The position numbers and the translations under genes were made by a program. 62,731 bases of DNA from Wukongarchaeum sp048886645. Its GTDB lineage: Archaea > Asgardarchaeota > Wukongarchaeia > Wukongarchaeales > Wukongarchaeaceae. Shown one piece after another: positions 9,670 through 18,282 of this stretch. The first letter of the stretch is position 1. Each line of letters starts with the position of its first letter. The DNA lies in contig JBHLKN010000001.1 of NCBI GenBank assembly GCA_048886645.1, forward strand, positions 1 through 62,731, given 5' to 3'. The notes beneath the pieces were generated by a model, which did no database searches, had not been told where the DNA came from, and saw only the letters and a list, made by a program, of their open reading frames with translations.

Positions 9670-10218
9670 TCATACCTTTTCTTTCTTCTTTATTATTTTT
9701 TTATCTGAACTTGGTATCACTTTTATTTTTACATTTTCAAACTCTTTTTTTAATTCCTCGCCTTGAAAAAGATGATCTAAAAATACTGCTAATGCCGCTA
9801 TCTCTGAATGCGGCTGATTCGTTATACTAACATTGAAATCAGCCATTTTAAAAAGTCTTTTTGGCACTTTCTCCCCTCCCATTACCACCAAAAAATCACT
9901 TTCATTAAAGCCCCTTCTAAGCCTATTAACAACCTCAAACAAAGGTTCCCCATACATAGTTAAATGTATCACTTTCCCCCCCTTCTTTTCTTTCCAATCC
10001 CTTATAATTTTCTTCCAGTTTTTCCCCCCATACCTAACTTCAAACTCCCCTCCCCAATCCCCTACCACTTTATTTATAGTTTCAATAACTCCTTCATCCC
10101 TTTGACCACAAAAAATCATAGAATTAGCACCAAAAGCCCTAGCTACAAGCCCTACATGAGTAGTAACCCTTTGATCTCTAATAATCCTATGCCGTAACCT
10201 TAATACTTCTACCTTCAC
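9670..10218 (-). CDS. trm56: tRNA (cytidine(56)-2'-O)-methyltransferase
   Basis: SPOUT-family enzyme that uses SAM to methylate C56 in the T loop of tRNA. 182 aa, with the family signature RLRHRIIRDQRVTTHVGLVARAFGA at residues 7-31. Central IHLTMYG and the trefoil-knot segments VVMGGEKVPKRLF and NVSITNQPHSEIAALAVFLDHL follow near 115-155. It sits 7 nt after hflX and is presumably co-transcribed. The C-terminal lysine-rich tail (SSDKKIIKKKEKV) is longer than needed for catalysis. Confidence 0.93.
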   Translation of the reverse strand: MKVEVLRLRHRIIRDQRVTTHVGLVARAFGANSMIFCGQRDEGVIETINKVVGDWGGEFEVRYGGKNWKKIIRDWKEKKGGKVIHLTMYGEPLFEVVNRLRRGFNESDFLVVMGGEKVPKRLFKMADFNVSITNQPHSEIAALAVFLDHLFQGEELKKEFENVKIKVIPSSDKKIIKKKEKV

Positions 10219-10225
10219 AAAAACC

Positions 10226-11518
10226 TTACCTCAATTCTATAATGGAAGTTCCACCACACTTCTCTACTAGTTTACAGATTTCTGCTACAGGATGTTCTGC
10301 TAATTCAAGTTCAAAAACTGTTTCACAGTTTTCTATTTTTTTATTTTTCACGATAGATAAAGAGTAAATTTTGTGAATTGTATACGAAGATAAAGGTGAA
10401 TTTAGAGGTATACGAACCATCATCTTTTTGTACGGCGGCAAAATTCCGGCTATATTGCGGGCAAAAGCATCAAAATTTTCCCTAGTTTTTGCACTAATTG
10501 CCACTACTTTACAACCATAATTTTTTAACATTCTAATCGCTTTTTCCACCTTTTCATTAGTTGCCAAATCTCTTTTATTCAATGCTATTAGTTTTGGTAT
10601 ATTTCCTGCCCCAATATTCACAAGAATCTTAATACAGGTATCCACCTTCTCTTTTATTTCATTTAACGGATCGCTAACATCAACAACAAGTACCAATAAA
10701 TCAGCGTTTAAAGTAGCTTCCAAAGTAGCTGTAAAAGATTCAATTAATTCAGGGGGTAAATCGCGGATAAAACCAATACTATCAGTACAAAGAACCTTTC
10801 TACCATCCACCTTGATAGGGCGCGTAAATGTATCGAGCGTTGTAAAAAATTCGTCTCCAACCCGAGTTTCACAATCTGCTAAACTGTTTAAAAGCGTGCT
10901 TTTCCCTGCGTTTGTATAACCTACAAGACATATCTTATTAATCCCTCTATCCCTTCTAAGCTCCTCCAAAGACCTTCTTTTTTTCTTAATCTCTTCCAAC
11001 TTTTTTTGAAGCCTAGCAATTTGCTTCTTTAAACTTCTCTCATAAATATCGATCTCATAATGGCCCAACCCTGAAAACCCTGTTCTCTCTCCCATCCTCC
11101 TCCTCTTCACAAACTCTTTAAAAATCGGTAAAAGATGCTTTTTTCTAGCAATCTCAATCTGCAATTTAGAAACATGATCCCTTGCATGAATTTCAAATAT
11201 TTCCAAAATTAGCATATATTTATCAATGACTTTGCAAGAAAGAAACTGTTCAAGGTTTAATATTTGTTTACTGCTAAGATAATTTCCAAATATGATGATC
11301 TCTACTTCTCTTTCTTTTAGAACATCTTTCAATTCTTCCAATTTTCCTTTTCCTATTTCAAAACGAGGATCCCGTTCCCTTTCCTGTTCAAGGAACGCTA
11401 AAACATCATAACCTGCGGTCTTACACAATTCAAAAAGTTCACCTGTAACAGTTTGTCTATTTTTGTCATCATTATTGTTGTGTCTTATAACTAAAATCGC
11501 TTGATCGAACATATTCAT
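10226..11518 (-). CDS. hflX: GTPase HflX
   Basis: Ribosome-associated GTPase. It is 430 aa, with an N-terminal HflX domain (ERERDPRFEIGKGKLEELK), the glycine-rich connector RTGFSGLGHYEIDIYERSL near 145-163 and a coiled coil. The G domain carries G1 GYTNAGKST near 200, G3 DSIGFIRDLP near 245, G4 NKRD near 317 and G5 SAK. A C-terminal extension of about 70 residues follows the G domain. It is transcribed with trm56 (7-nt gap) and lies about 45 nt after mbf1, so mbf1-hflX-trm56 may be one unit. Confidence 0.95.
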   Translation of the reverse strand: MNMFDQAILVIRHNNNDDKNRQTVTGELFELCKTAGYDVLAFLEQERERDPRFEIGKGKLEELKDVLKEREVEIIIFGNYLSSKQILNLEQFLSCKVIDKYMLILEIFEIHARDHVSKLQIEIARKKHLLPIFKEFVKRRRMGERTGFSGLGHYEIDIYERSLKKQIARLQKKLEEIKKKRRSLEELRRDRGINKICLVGYTNAGKSTLLNSLADCETRVGDEFFTTLDTFTRPIKVDGRKVLCTDSIGFIRDLPPELIESFTATLEATLNADLLVLVVDVSDPLNEIKEKVDTCIKILVNIGAGNIPKLIALNKRDLATNEKVEKAIRMLKNYGCKVVAISAKTRENFDAFARNIAGILPPYKKMMVRIPLNSPLSSYTIHKIYSLSIVKNKKIENCETVFELELAEHPVAEICKLVEKCGGTSIIELR

Positions 11519-11563
11519 AGCCTTTTAAAAAGATCTTATTATATGTAACTGCATTTTGTTTTA

Positions 11564-12121
11564 TTACTTTTCAGATTTTTTGTGTTTTTTTATGACAACG
11601 ATGTCCCCCAATGTAAGCTCTTTAGACTTTCTTTTACCGTTTTTTTGTGTTTTTTCAAGGGAGGGGGCAAGAAGTACTTCTTCTTTAAGGCTTATTTTCA
11701 AGGTTTTTTCAAGCTTTTTTATTTGTGTCTCTGTGGGTACTATATCCCCCCGTTCTATGTGGGCAATTGTACTTTCTCTTTCACCGATCAAAGATCCTAA
11801 TTGCTCCCTTTTAATGCCCATTTTTTGTCTTGCATTTGCAATAAGTTTGTTATAATCTGTTGCCAGAACCCATTTTCCCTCATCTAAAACATCTTTTGGA
11901 GGTATTTTCGCTTTTCGAGTAACTTTTCTTGGGCTTTTTTTATCTATTCTATAACCAGTGGAAGTTTTCCCTTTAAGGGGTTGTTTTTTTAAAATTTTCT
12001 TGGATGGAAGAAGAGTGCCCAAAGGTGCACAATTGACACAAGCTTCTACTATAGCTCCTTCAACATTCACTTTTTTGAGCTTAACGGCTTTTTTGCCACA
12101 AATTTCACATTCAGGCGCCAT
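11564..12121 (-). CDS. mbf1: Multiprotein bridging factor 1 homologue (zinc ribbon + HTH)
   Basis: Archaeal MBF1, which associates with the small ribosomal subunit and was first known as a transcription coactivator. Residues 4-34 carry a zinc ribbon (CEICGKKA ... CVNC). A basic linker (KTSTGYRIDKKSPRKVTRKAK) follows. The Cro/C1-type helix-turn-helix is at about 95-155 (LIANARQKMGIKREQLGSLIGERESTIAHIERG). The basic C-terminal tail is rich in lysine. It starts at ATG 12121, upstream of hflX on the same strand. Confidence 0.93.
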   Translation of the reverse strand: MAPECEICGKKAVKLKKVNVEGAIVEACVNCAPLGTLLPSKKILKKQPLKGKTSTGYRIDKKSPRKVTRKAKIPPKDVLDEGKWVLATDYNKLIANARQKMGIKREQLGSLIGERESTIAHIERGDIVPTETQIKKLEKTLKISLKEEVLLAPSLEKTQKNGKRKSKELTLGDIVVIKKHKKSEK

Positions 12122-12338
12122 AAAAACACCTATAATATTTCAAATGTTAATTATTTAATTTCCTTCTTAAATTAAAAATTTTTAATTTTAGATAAGGAGA
12201 TTTTGATTTTACTTATTTGTTTTTAAAATAATCACGTTTTCCTCTCATTAATTTTTTAATCAAAATTGAAAAGTAAATCTTTTTAATGCCCGATGGAAGA
12301 TTTAAGAATGTAAACAAACTTTATTTGCAATAGCGAAT

Positions 12339-12433
12339 AAACAAGTGATAAGCAAGATCAGCAACCAATTATTGAATGGGGATATTGCGTTATGTCAGAT
12401 AGTGAAGGCGAAACAAGTGATAAGCAAGATCAG
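12339..12433 (+). repeat. 23-bp direct repeat pair across the pan start
   Basis: The sequence AAACAAGTGATAAGCAAGATCAG occurs exactly at 12339-12361 (5' leader) and 12411-12433 (codons about 7-14 of pan). The offset is 72 bp, so the two copies are in the same frame, but an in-frame TAA at 12338-12340 closes the upstream one. It looks like a duplicated N-terminal segment. Confidence 0.8.
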
Positions 12434-13597
12434 TATTATGAAGAAACTAATTATTTAGTAAACTATTCTAAACACTTAGAAAGAAGGTTAAGGGCCCTTG
12501 AAACCGAAAAACAATTGCTTGATGCTGAAAGAATGCGCTTAGAAAGAGAACTACAAGTCATCCGGTCAGAATTTGAAAAACTGAGAACCCCTCCACTTCT
12601 TGCTGGATATGTTATCGAAGTTTTAACAGATGGGAGGGCTATTGTTAAAAGTTCAACAGGTCCACAATTTGTAGTTCAAGTGTCAAGATCCCTTATAAAT
12701 AATATATCCTCTGGTTCAAAAGTAGCTCTAAATCAACGAAATTTTGCCTTGGTAGAACTTCTCCCTGCCTCTGAAGATCCTTCTGTTCGTGCCATGGAGG
12801 TTGAAGAAAGACCCCCCGTATCTTATTCAGATATAGGCGGTTTAGAACCACAAATACGCGAATTAAAAGAAGCTGTAGAACTGCCCCTTTTAAGACCCGA
12901 ACTTTTTGAAAAAGTAGGAATAGAACCGCCAAAAGGTGTTTTATTGTTCGGTGCACCAGGAACTGGAAAAACCCTTCTCGCCCGCGCGGTAGCTCATGAA
13001 ACAAAAGCAACCTTTGTAAGGGTTGTTGGAAGCGAATTAGTAAGAAAATATATAGGTGAAGGAGCAAGGCTTGTAAGAGAAATATTCGAATACTCTAGGA
13101 AGAAAAAACCAACCATACTTTTTATAGACGAGTTGGATGCTATTGGAAGTAAAAGAATTGATCTTGCTACGAGTGGCGATAGAGAAGTTCAAAGAACATT
13201 AATGCAACTCCTATCAGAAATGGACGGATTTAATCCCCGGGGAGATGTGAAAATGGTAGGGGCAACAAATAGACCTGATATCTTAGACCCCGCACTTTTA
13301 AGACCTGGAAGATTTGACAGATTTATCGAAATAACAATGCCAGATGAAAAAGCAAGACTTGAAATATTCAAAATACACTCCACGAAAATAAACAAGGAAA
13401 ACGTTGATTTTAATAAGTTAGCAAAAATGACCATGGAAACAACTGGCGCAGATATAAGAAGCATATGCGTAGAAGCAGGAATGTTTGCTATAAGAAAAGA
13501 AGAAGAGTATGTAACTCAAGAAGATTTTATCAAAGCTGTTCAAAAAGTTATGGCTCAAAAAGCCCAATCAGGAACCGAACCAGCACATTATGTATAA
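12392..13597 (+). CDS. pan: Proteasome-activating nucleotidase (AAA+ ATPase)
   Basis: Hexameric ATPase that unfolds proteins and feeds them to the 20S proteasome. 401 aa. An N-terminal coiled coil spans about 18-70, an OB domain about 70-135 and the AAA+ domain about 145-390. Visible motifs are Walker A GAPGTGKT, Walker B LFIDELDAIGSKR and the second region of homology NRPDILDPALLRPGRFDR. The C-terminus is HYV, a variant of the HbYX motif that docks into the 20S ring (Tyr is penultimate, but His replaces the hydrophobic residue). The gene has a 270-bp leader region with a direct repeat. No proteasome subunits are in the window. Confidence 0.96.
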   Translation: MSDSEGETSDKQDQYYEETNYLVNYSKHLERRLRALETEKQLLDAERMRLERELQVIRSEFEKLRTPPLLAGYVIEVLTDGRAIVKSSTGPQFVVQVSRSLINNISSGSKVALNQRNFALVELLPASEDPSVRAMEVEERPPVSYSDIGGLEPQIRELKEAVELPLLRPELFEKVGIEPPKGVLLFGAPGTGKTLLARAVAHETKATFVRVVGSELVRKYIGEGARLVREIFEYSRKKKPTILFIDELDAIGSKRIDLATSGDREVQRTLMQLLSEMDGFNPRGDVKMVGATNRPDILDPALLRPGRFDRFIEITMPDEKARLEIFKIHSTKINKENVDFNKLAKMTMETTGADIRSICVEAGMFAIRKEEEYVTQEDFIKAVQKVMAQKAQSGTEPAHYV

Positions 13598-13683
13598 AAA
13601 ATTGAATAAAATGGTAGATCCCCAATTTTATTCATAATTCTTATATTCGCATATCTTCCTTATTTTGTCTCAGTTATTGGGGA

Positions 13684-14544
13684 TTGCTTTTGGGATCAAA
13701 ACTTAAACCTAAATTAATTAGATATTTAAAAGGTATAATATCTGAACCGCTTTTAGCTTTTTTACCCCGTGGCTATGCGAAGATTGGACATGTTATGATT
13801 GTGAATATCCCTGAAATCTTGGAAAATTATGAGATGGAAATTGCAGGAATACTTTTGAAAATGGGGGCTTTTTCTGGTATTAAAACTGTGGCAAAAAAAA
13901 CAGGGCGTACTAAAGGAGTTTATAGAACGCCACAAATTAGAGTTTTAGCGGGGGAAACACAAACAGAAACCCTCCATAAAGAACATGGCACGATGTTTAA
14001 GCTAGATCCTGCAAGAATAACTTTCTCTCCGGGTAATCATAATGAAAGGAAACGTATGATAGATGTTGCGAATGAATACGAAACTATTGTTGATATGTTT
14101 GCATGCGTAGGAAATCTTTCATTGCCTATAGCGGTTCATAAGAACGTCATCATATATGCTATAGAAAAAAATCCCGAAGCCTATGAATATCTTTTAAAAA
14201 ATATAAAAATAAACAAATTAGAAAATAGCGTGATACCTATTTTTGGAGATAATAGGGAAGTTACTCCTAAAAATGTCGCTGATAGGGTTATAATGGGTTA
14301 TTTATACCCAACAATAGATCAATTAGAAATAGGGATTAAAGCTCTAAAGAATATTAAAGGGGGATGGATACACTTCCATTTAGCTAAACCGTTGAACAAA
14401 TTAAAAGAACCAGAAACAATGGTTAAAAAAATTTCAAATAAACTCGAATACGATGTATGTTACATCAAAAAATTGCGAGTAAAACATTATGCACCAAGTA
14501 TAGAGCATCTAGTTTTTGATGTAAATTTAAAACCGAGACTTTAA
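13684..14544 (+). CDS. taw2: tRNA(Phe) wybutosine aminocarboxypropyltransferase Taw2 (Tyw2/Trm5 family)
   Basis: Transfers the acp group of SAM to the tricyclic imG-type base at G37 of tRNA-Phe in wyosine synthesis. It is a Rossmann-fold enzyme of 286 aa. The SAM-binding motif is DMFACVGNLSLPIAVH near 138-153 and the motif-II acidic residue is in AIEKNPEAYEYL. DRVIMGYLYPT near 198-208 is diagnostic: Taw2/Tyw2 proteins have MGY where Trm5 has an N-x-P motif. Start codons are TTG only: 13684, or 13690, which is better placed after GGGGA at 13679-13683. Its substrate type, a tRNA-Phe gene with G37, lies at 43.3 kb. Confidence 0.85.
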   Translation: MLLGSKLKPKLIRYLKGIISEPLLAFLPRGYAKIGHVMIVNIPEILENYEMEIAGILLKMGAFSGIKTVAKKTGRTKGVYRTPQIRVLAGETQTETLHKEHGTMFKLDPARITFSPGNHNERKRMIDVANEYETIVDMFACVGNLSLPIAVHKNVIIYAIEKNPEAYEYLLKNIKINKLENSVIPIFGDNREVTPKNVADRVIMGYLYPTIDQLEIGIKALKNIKGGWIHFHLAKPLNKLKEPETMVKKISNKLEYDVCYIKKLRVKHYAPSIEHLVFDVNLKPRL

Positions 14545-14547
14545 AAC

Positions 14548-14940
14548 CTAATCTTTTTTACTTCTTAGGGCTAAAATGGCCTTTGCTGGTTCACCTTTTG
14601 CTTCTTCTAATGCTCGATGCGCTTCTTCCATTGATACGCCTGTTTGTTGAGCCACAAGTTTAATATCTTCTTCAGGTATCTCTAATATCTCTTCTTCTTC
14701 ATCGGCAGATACCGTAGCAGTATCTAAAGCTTCAGCCGGTGCGGTTTTTTGTAATGTTACTGAAGCACCAGTTATTTGAAAGATCTCTTGAGGTCCCATC
14801 CGAACTCTAACAACTTGAGGATTAGAAATCACAATCTCATCCCCACTCATTAGTCTAATAATAACCTCCAACGCTTCCTCAATTGGTTCAGTTTTAGCTT
14901 TCTTCATCATTTTTTTCATCATGCGACGGTCTCTACGCAC
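14548..14940 (-). CDS. nac: Nascent polypeptide-associated complex protein (NAC alpha homologue)
   Basis: Ribosome-exit-site chaperone that forms a homodimer in archaea. The product is 130 aa. A basic N-terminus (MRRDRRMMKKMMKKAK) contacts the ribosome. The NAC beta-barrel is at about 30-70 (VVRVRMGPQEIFQITG). An acidic linker leads to a C-terminal UBA domain at about 90-130 (EDIKLVAQQTGVSMEEAHRALEE). It converges with taw2, with 3 bp between the stop codons. Confidence 0.95.
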   Translation of the reverse strand: MRRDRRMMKKMMKKAKTEPIEEALEVIIRLMSGDEIVISNPQVVRVRMGPQEIFQITGASVTLQKTAPAEALDTATVSADEEEEILEIPEEDIKLVAQQTGVSMEEAHRALEEAKGEPAKAILALRSKKD

Positions 14941-15068
14941 GATCCTTGTCCCCCGAATTTCTTACAAGATTTACAGAATTATTAATTAATATTTTAAGGG
15001 CTCAATTACCCTATATACCAAAAAAGAGATAAAAAAGCTCTTTTTGTCTTCTTCTATTATGTTTTTTA

Positions 15069-15818
15069 CTATTCCTCCTCTTTCTCGGGCACTAGTTCGG
15101 TTACCATAGAGATTTCTGGAGTTAATTCTATCTCCTCTACGACGAGTTTTTTACCTTTTCTCTCTAATTTAGCTTTTATTTTCTTCAACCTTGTGAATGC
15201 TTGTCTTTCTTGTTCTGATAGTTGTAACTGAATATAGTTTATAGTGGCTACTAAACGAGGTATCATGATGTAATTCAACGCATTCACTCTACGCCTCGTT
15301 TCACTAATTTCTCTCGCCAACCGTATTAAGGCACCTTGAACTTCTGCAAGTTTAACTATTTGATCCATCGCCTTCCTAAATCGCTCTATCGCCTCATCTA
15401 ACTTCACAGAAGTATCGACAAAACTATAAAATAGCTTCTCTTCTTCTTTTTCCCCGCTTAAAAATCTTAATAAAGGCACCCTTACACCCATTATGCTCTT
15501 AGTTTGAACTGAAACCTCCGCGATGTGTGGCGCAGAAAGTGCTATTTCCCGTATTTTCATTGGGCCTAAGACCATCTTCGCTTCAGTTATCGCCAGAAAA
15601 GCTTCTTGTAATCCTTCCTGGACCGATTTTCTAACCCTGTCAAAATCCTCAAGAACCTCGAAAAAATGCATAATCAAAGCATCCATTTTTTCACGGAGTA
15701 AATCATGTCCTTTTTGAGCAAGATTTCGCCTAATCTTTAAAGCAAGCAATTCCATCCTTGTTGCTTGTACTCCTTCTATTACTTCGCTACTCAAAAGTAA
15801 ATCCCACCAATCATCCAT
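15069..15818 (-). CDS. atpD: A/V-type ATP synthase subunit D (central stalk)
   Basis: Coiled-coil central rotor subunit of the archaeal A-type ATPase. 249 aa. The conserved core begins at residue about 18 (ATRMELLALKIRRNLAQKGHDLLREKMDALI), and ETRRRVNALNYIMIPRL near 168 is the second helix. The N-terminal 17 residues exceed most homologues, and no good ribosome-binding site supports the ATG at 15818, so the true start may be internal. The other ATPase subunits are not nearby, so this gene is detached from the usual atp operon, as seen in some archaea. Confidence 0.92.
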   Translation of the reverse strand: MDDWWDLLLSSEVIEGVQATRMELLALKIRRNLAQKGHDLLREKMDALIMHFFEVLEDFDRVRKSVQEGLQEAFLAITEAKMVLGPMKIREIALSAPHIAEVSVQTKSIMGVRVPLLRFLSGEKEEEKLFYSFVDTSVKLDEAIERFRKAMDQIVKLAEVQGALIRLAREISETRRRVNALNYIMIPRLVATINYIQLQLSEQERQAFTRLKKIKAKLERKGKKLVVEEIELTPEISMVTELVPEKEEE

Positions 15819-15950
15819 CAGATCTTTACCGAATTATTAAGGAATTAAACTGTTGATTTGAAATGTTTTTAATAAAAATTACCACTTTATAAAATTGTTT
15901 CACATTATTTTTAAAAACATTTTGTCATTATTATCTTATATGAATCTAAA

Positions 15951-16091
15951 GCGGGGGTGGCCGAGCCCGGTCAAAGGTGTTGTGGGTCAGATGCTGGCTT
16001 TAGGCGCCAGACTTAAGATCTGGTGGCGTAGACACGCCGTTAAAACGAAGCGTGGCGCAAGCCTCCGCGGGTTCAAATCCCGTCCCCCGCA
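15951..16091 (+). tRNA. tRNA-Leu (anticodon UAA) with two non-canonical introns
   Basis: Acceptor GCGGGGG (15951-15957) pairs with CCCCCGC (16084-16090), followed by discriminator A. The D arm is the class II GCC...GGT type. The anticodon arm CCAGA-CTTAAGA-TCTGG occupies 16007-16023, with anticodon TAA at 16013-16015 and U33 present. Between nucleotide 26 and this arm are 27 extra nt (about 15980-16006). Between the arm and the variable-arm sequence TGGCGCAAGCCTCC are 29 extra nt (16024-16052, boundary slides by 5 because TGGCG is repeated). Removing both leaves an 85-nt class II tRNA with a GGC/GCC variable stem. An alternative reading as anticodon CAG with one long intron gives no paired anticodon stem. 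Confidence 0.85.
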
Positions 16092-16214
16092 CTACCTCTT
16101 ATTATAATAAGAAAATCTCGGTAAAATAAAAATACAAAAAAATTAAAACCGATGAGAAATCTCGGTAAGGAATAGGATAGGTTTTAACAAATTAAAAATT
16201 TATCATTATTGGAT

Positions 16215-16315
16215 GCCCCGGTAGCTCAGCCTGGTTAGAGCGACTCCTTGGTATTATTTAAATCAAAAAATAGCTGAAAAGGAGTAGGTCGTGGGTTCGA
16301 ATCCCATCCGGGGCT
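16215..16315 (+). tRNA. tRNA-Thr (anticodon GGU) with intron
   Basis: Acceptor GCCCCGG (16215-16221) pairs with CCGGGGC (16308-16314), with discriminator T at 16315. Anticodon stem ACTCC (16243-16247) pairs with GGAGT (16281-16285). Anticodon GGT is at 16250-16252. The intron is at the canonical 37/38 site, about 16254-16279 (26 nt). T arm GTGGG-TTCGAAT-CCCAT. No encoded CCA. Confidence 0.92.
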
Positions 16316-16347
16316 TTACTTCTACTTTTGGTTTATACTAAACATGT

Positions 16348-16935
16348 CTAGTTACTTAGAGCTACTTTTAGGAAAAACGGTTCGAAAGGAAACGGGTTTT
16401 TTACAGCCATCATAAATGTGACGAAAAATGCTACGGTCCAAAGAATGTATACAATTGGCGGAGTTTTTGTGAGTGTAATAGGGTCTGCTAATAATCCTGG
16501 TATACCAGAAAATTTTGTATAAATCCAGATTTCTGCCCTAATACAAATAAACTCAAAAAACACGCTATATATCCCTGATATAAAAGCGCCAAAAAGTCCA
16601 ACTCTTAAATAGTTATCCTCGAAACTTCCTACGATTTTATAAGCTATTATCGCAAATAATGCAAAGAGGAATCCCCAACCAAAAGGAATACACAACGGTG
16701 ACGAAAAATAATAATTTTCAGGAATATGGGGTTTTGGATAATAAAACGCTTTTATATAAAGTCCCGCTAAACATTCCAGAAAAAATCCTAACATAGTTCC
16801 ATAAAGAAAAACATTAAACAAAAAATTCTTAATTTTAATAGATAAACCGCCTAAAAAAAGGATTATTAATAGGGTTATGACCCATCCTCCATAGATAATA
16901 AAATCAAAAAGAAATTTTACAGCATTTCCATCCAT
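16348..16935 (-). CDS. Multi-pass membrane protein, last gene of GTPase/V4R cassette
   Basis: About 195 aa with about six hydrophobic segments (for example VITLLIILFLGGLSI, FLYGTMLGFFLECLAGLYI, WGFLFALFAIIAYKIV, VGLFGAFISGIYSVFFEFI and PIVYILWTVAFFVTFMMAV). I place the start at the ATG at 16935 because AGGTGG lies 9-14 nt upstream. A TTG at 16956 is the alternative. It follows the membrane-anchored V4R gene after 38 bp on the same strand. No family recognised. Conserved-looking acidic and proline residues in the loops (LEC, FEFIC, LADPIT) hint at a transport or enzyme role, but nothing firmer can be said. Confidence 0.8.
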   Translation of the reverse strand: MDGNAVKFLFDFIIYGGWVITLLIILFLGGLSIKIKNFLFNVFLYGTMLGFFLECLAGLYIKAFYYPKPHIPENYYFSSPLCIPFGWGFLFALFAIIAYKIVGSFEDNYLRVGLFGAFISGIYSVFFEFICIRAEIWIYTKFSGIPGLLADPITLTKTPPIVYILWTVAFFVTFMMAVKNPFPFEPFFLKVALSN

Positions 16936-16973
16936 AACATAATCCCACCTAAACAAAAAAGGAATTCAAATCT

Positions 16974-17681
16974 TTAATGTTCATCATTCCTATTTTTTAA
17001 AATTCGGAATTTACACCCTGAGAATCCTTCAGAAACACACTCAATTTCTTCAACGATAAATTTGCAACCAAAACTATCGAAAATTCCTTCAGCAAACCCG
17101 CTTATCGCGTTGCATGTATATGCTATCTTAGAATAGTAATGACCACCAGGAACCAAAACAATGTAGCCATCTGGGATCCTTTTAATTTTTATTCTCTTGT
17201 GCAACAATCCGTAAGGAAAAGCGAATTTTACCAGATCCTTTTCATTCTTTATCAAATAATTTATTGGAGCCATTTCTCGTGCAATAAAAGCCGTTACTAA
17301 AGTTGTTGGAATTAGCCATACTAAGTAAAACTTTGGCTCCCAAAACATAAGTGATACTAACATTATCCAAAGATATACCAAAAGAATGAAGAAATATCGA
17401 TGATTTTTAAGAGAAACGTTATGTCTTACCCACGCTTTTCCCGCGTTAAAACCGGAATTTTTTACTTTTTCCTTCGGAGAATCCTCAATTATTAACGGTA
17501 TGTGCTCAAATAAGGCTATAATTTGAGGCGCTACCGCGTTTTTAAAAGGAGTCTTATAAGAAAACATGGGATTATGTAGCAATTGTATAAAAACAATAAT
17601 GGTCAAGGTTAAAAGAAAAGAAATTGTAATAATTATACCATAATCTAAACCCTTAATTTTTTCTTCAAAACCATCAATCAT
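16974..17681 (-). CDS. Membrane-anchored V4R-like protein
   Basis: About 235 aa. The N-terminal part has one hydrophobic segment (IIITISFLLTLTIIVFIQLL). A second pair is near 105-150 (YFFILLVYLWIMLVSLMFW and FYLVWLIPTTLVTAFI). The C-terminal 75 residues form a V4R-type ligand-binding end (NAISGFAEGIFDSFG then ECVSEGFSGCKFRI). GGAGG lies 8 nt before the ATG at 17681, so this start is preferred over one at 17723 that overlaps the gene before. The upstream gene is a soluble V4R protein, so the two V4R domains could bind the same ligand, one in the cytosol and one at the membrane (inference). Confidence 0.8.
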   Translation of the reverse strand: MIDGFEEKIKGLDYGIIITISFLLTLTIIVFIQLLHNPMFSYKTPFKNAVAPQIIALFEHIPLIIEDSPKEKVKNSGFNAGKAWVRHNVSLKNHRYFFILLVYLWIMLVSLMFWEPKFYLVWLIPTTLVTAFIAREMAPINYLIKNEKDLVKFAFPYGLLHKRIKIKRIPDGYIVLVPGGHYYSKIAYTCNAISGFAEGIFDSFGCKFIVEEIECVSEGFSGCKFRILKNRNDEH

Positions 17682-17703
17682 TTTTATTCCTCCGATATCC
17701 ACC

Positions 17704-18282
17704 TCAAATATAATTCCATTCAATCTTAAAGACGCATGCCTCCTGGTTATTTGCCCTACAACTAATCTCTTTTACGGAAATGTCCGCTTCGCTAGAAATA
17801 TGCTTCTCAAAAACTCCCCCAAAAATTCCTTCAGGAATTGCGCAAATAGGTCGATCACTAACCTTAATTTCTCCATTACAATCTAAACACCATATACAAT
17901 TCTCTATTTTTACCACGGCAACACCGCCATTTTCTTTTTTGCTAAATCTAATAAGTTCTCCAAAGGAGTTATTCATCGTACAAAAAGGAATTGCCCCTAC
18001 AAGCAACATTTCAAGGATAAACTTCTCATCAAACTCTTTTTCACCAAAACCCATTTTTTTACCGGTTAAATCCAAATATATGTAGCCTGCCTGTCTTCCT
18101 ATAGCTTTTAAAGCCATATAGCCTACCTCTTCCTCTTCCAGAAAAATATTAGTTAACGACCTCCTAAGAAAATCTTCAGCACAATTACCTTTTTCACCAA
18201 TAATTCCTGCCATTAAAGGAAATATAGCCTTAATAATTTTAACAAATACCTTATCACGAAATACCAATTCAACCCCTTCCAA
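17704..18282 (-). CDS. V4R-domain protein, 192 aa
   Basis: Soluble protein with a V4R-like C-terminal half: IPEGIFGGVFEKHIS near 148-162, then EISCRANNQEACVFKIEW at the end, the cysteine-bearing tail typical of the domain. The region ENCIWCLDCNGEIKVSDRPIC near 128-147 adds four cysteines that could bind a metal. It overlaps the preceding 300-aa gene by 14 nt and is followed by the membrane V4R protein, so the genes are translationally coupled. Ligand unknown. Confidence 0.8.
   Translation of the reverse strand: MEGVELVFRDKVFVKIIKAIFPLMAGIIGEKGNCAEDFLRRSLTNIFLEEEEVGYMALKAIGRQAGYIYLDLTGKKMGFGEKEFDEKFILEMLLVGAIPFCTMNNSFGELIRFSKKENGGVAVVKIENCIWCLDCNGEIKVSDRPICAIPEGIFGGVFEKHISSEADISVKEISCRANNQEACVFKIEWNYI

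Noticed and set aside
14548..15818. A complete A-type ATPase operon around subunit D
   Set aside because: Only subunit D is present; neighbours are NAC and tRNA genes.
15951..16091. tRNA-Leu with anticodon CAG (15988-15990) or UAG (16001-16003) and one long intron
   Set aside because: Neither gives a five-pair anticodon stem joined to the correct variable arm, whereas the UAA reading gives a complete class II tRNA with the conserved loop CTTAAGA.
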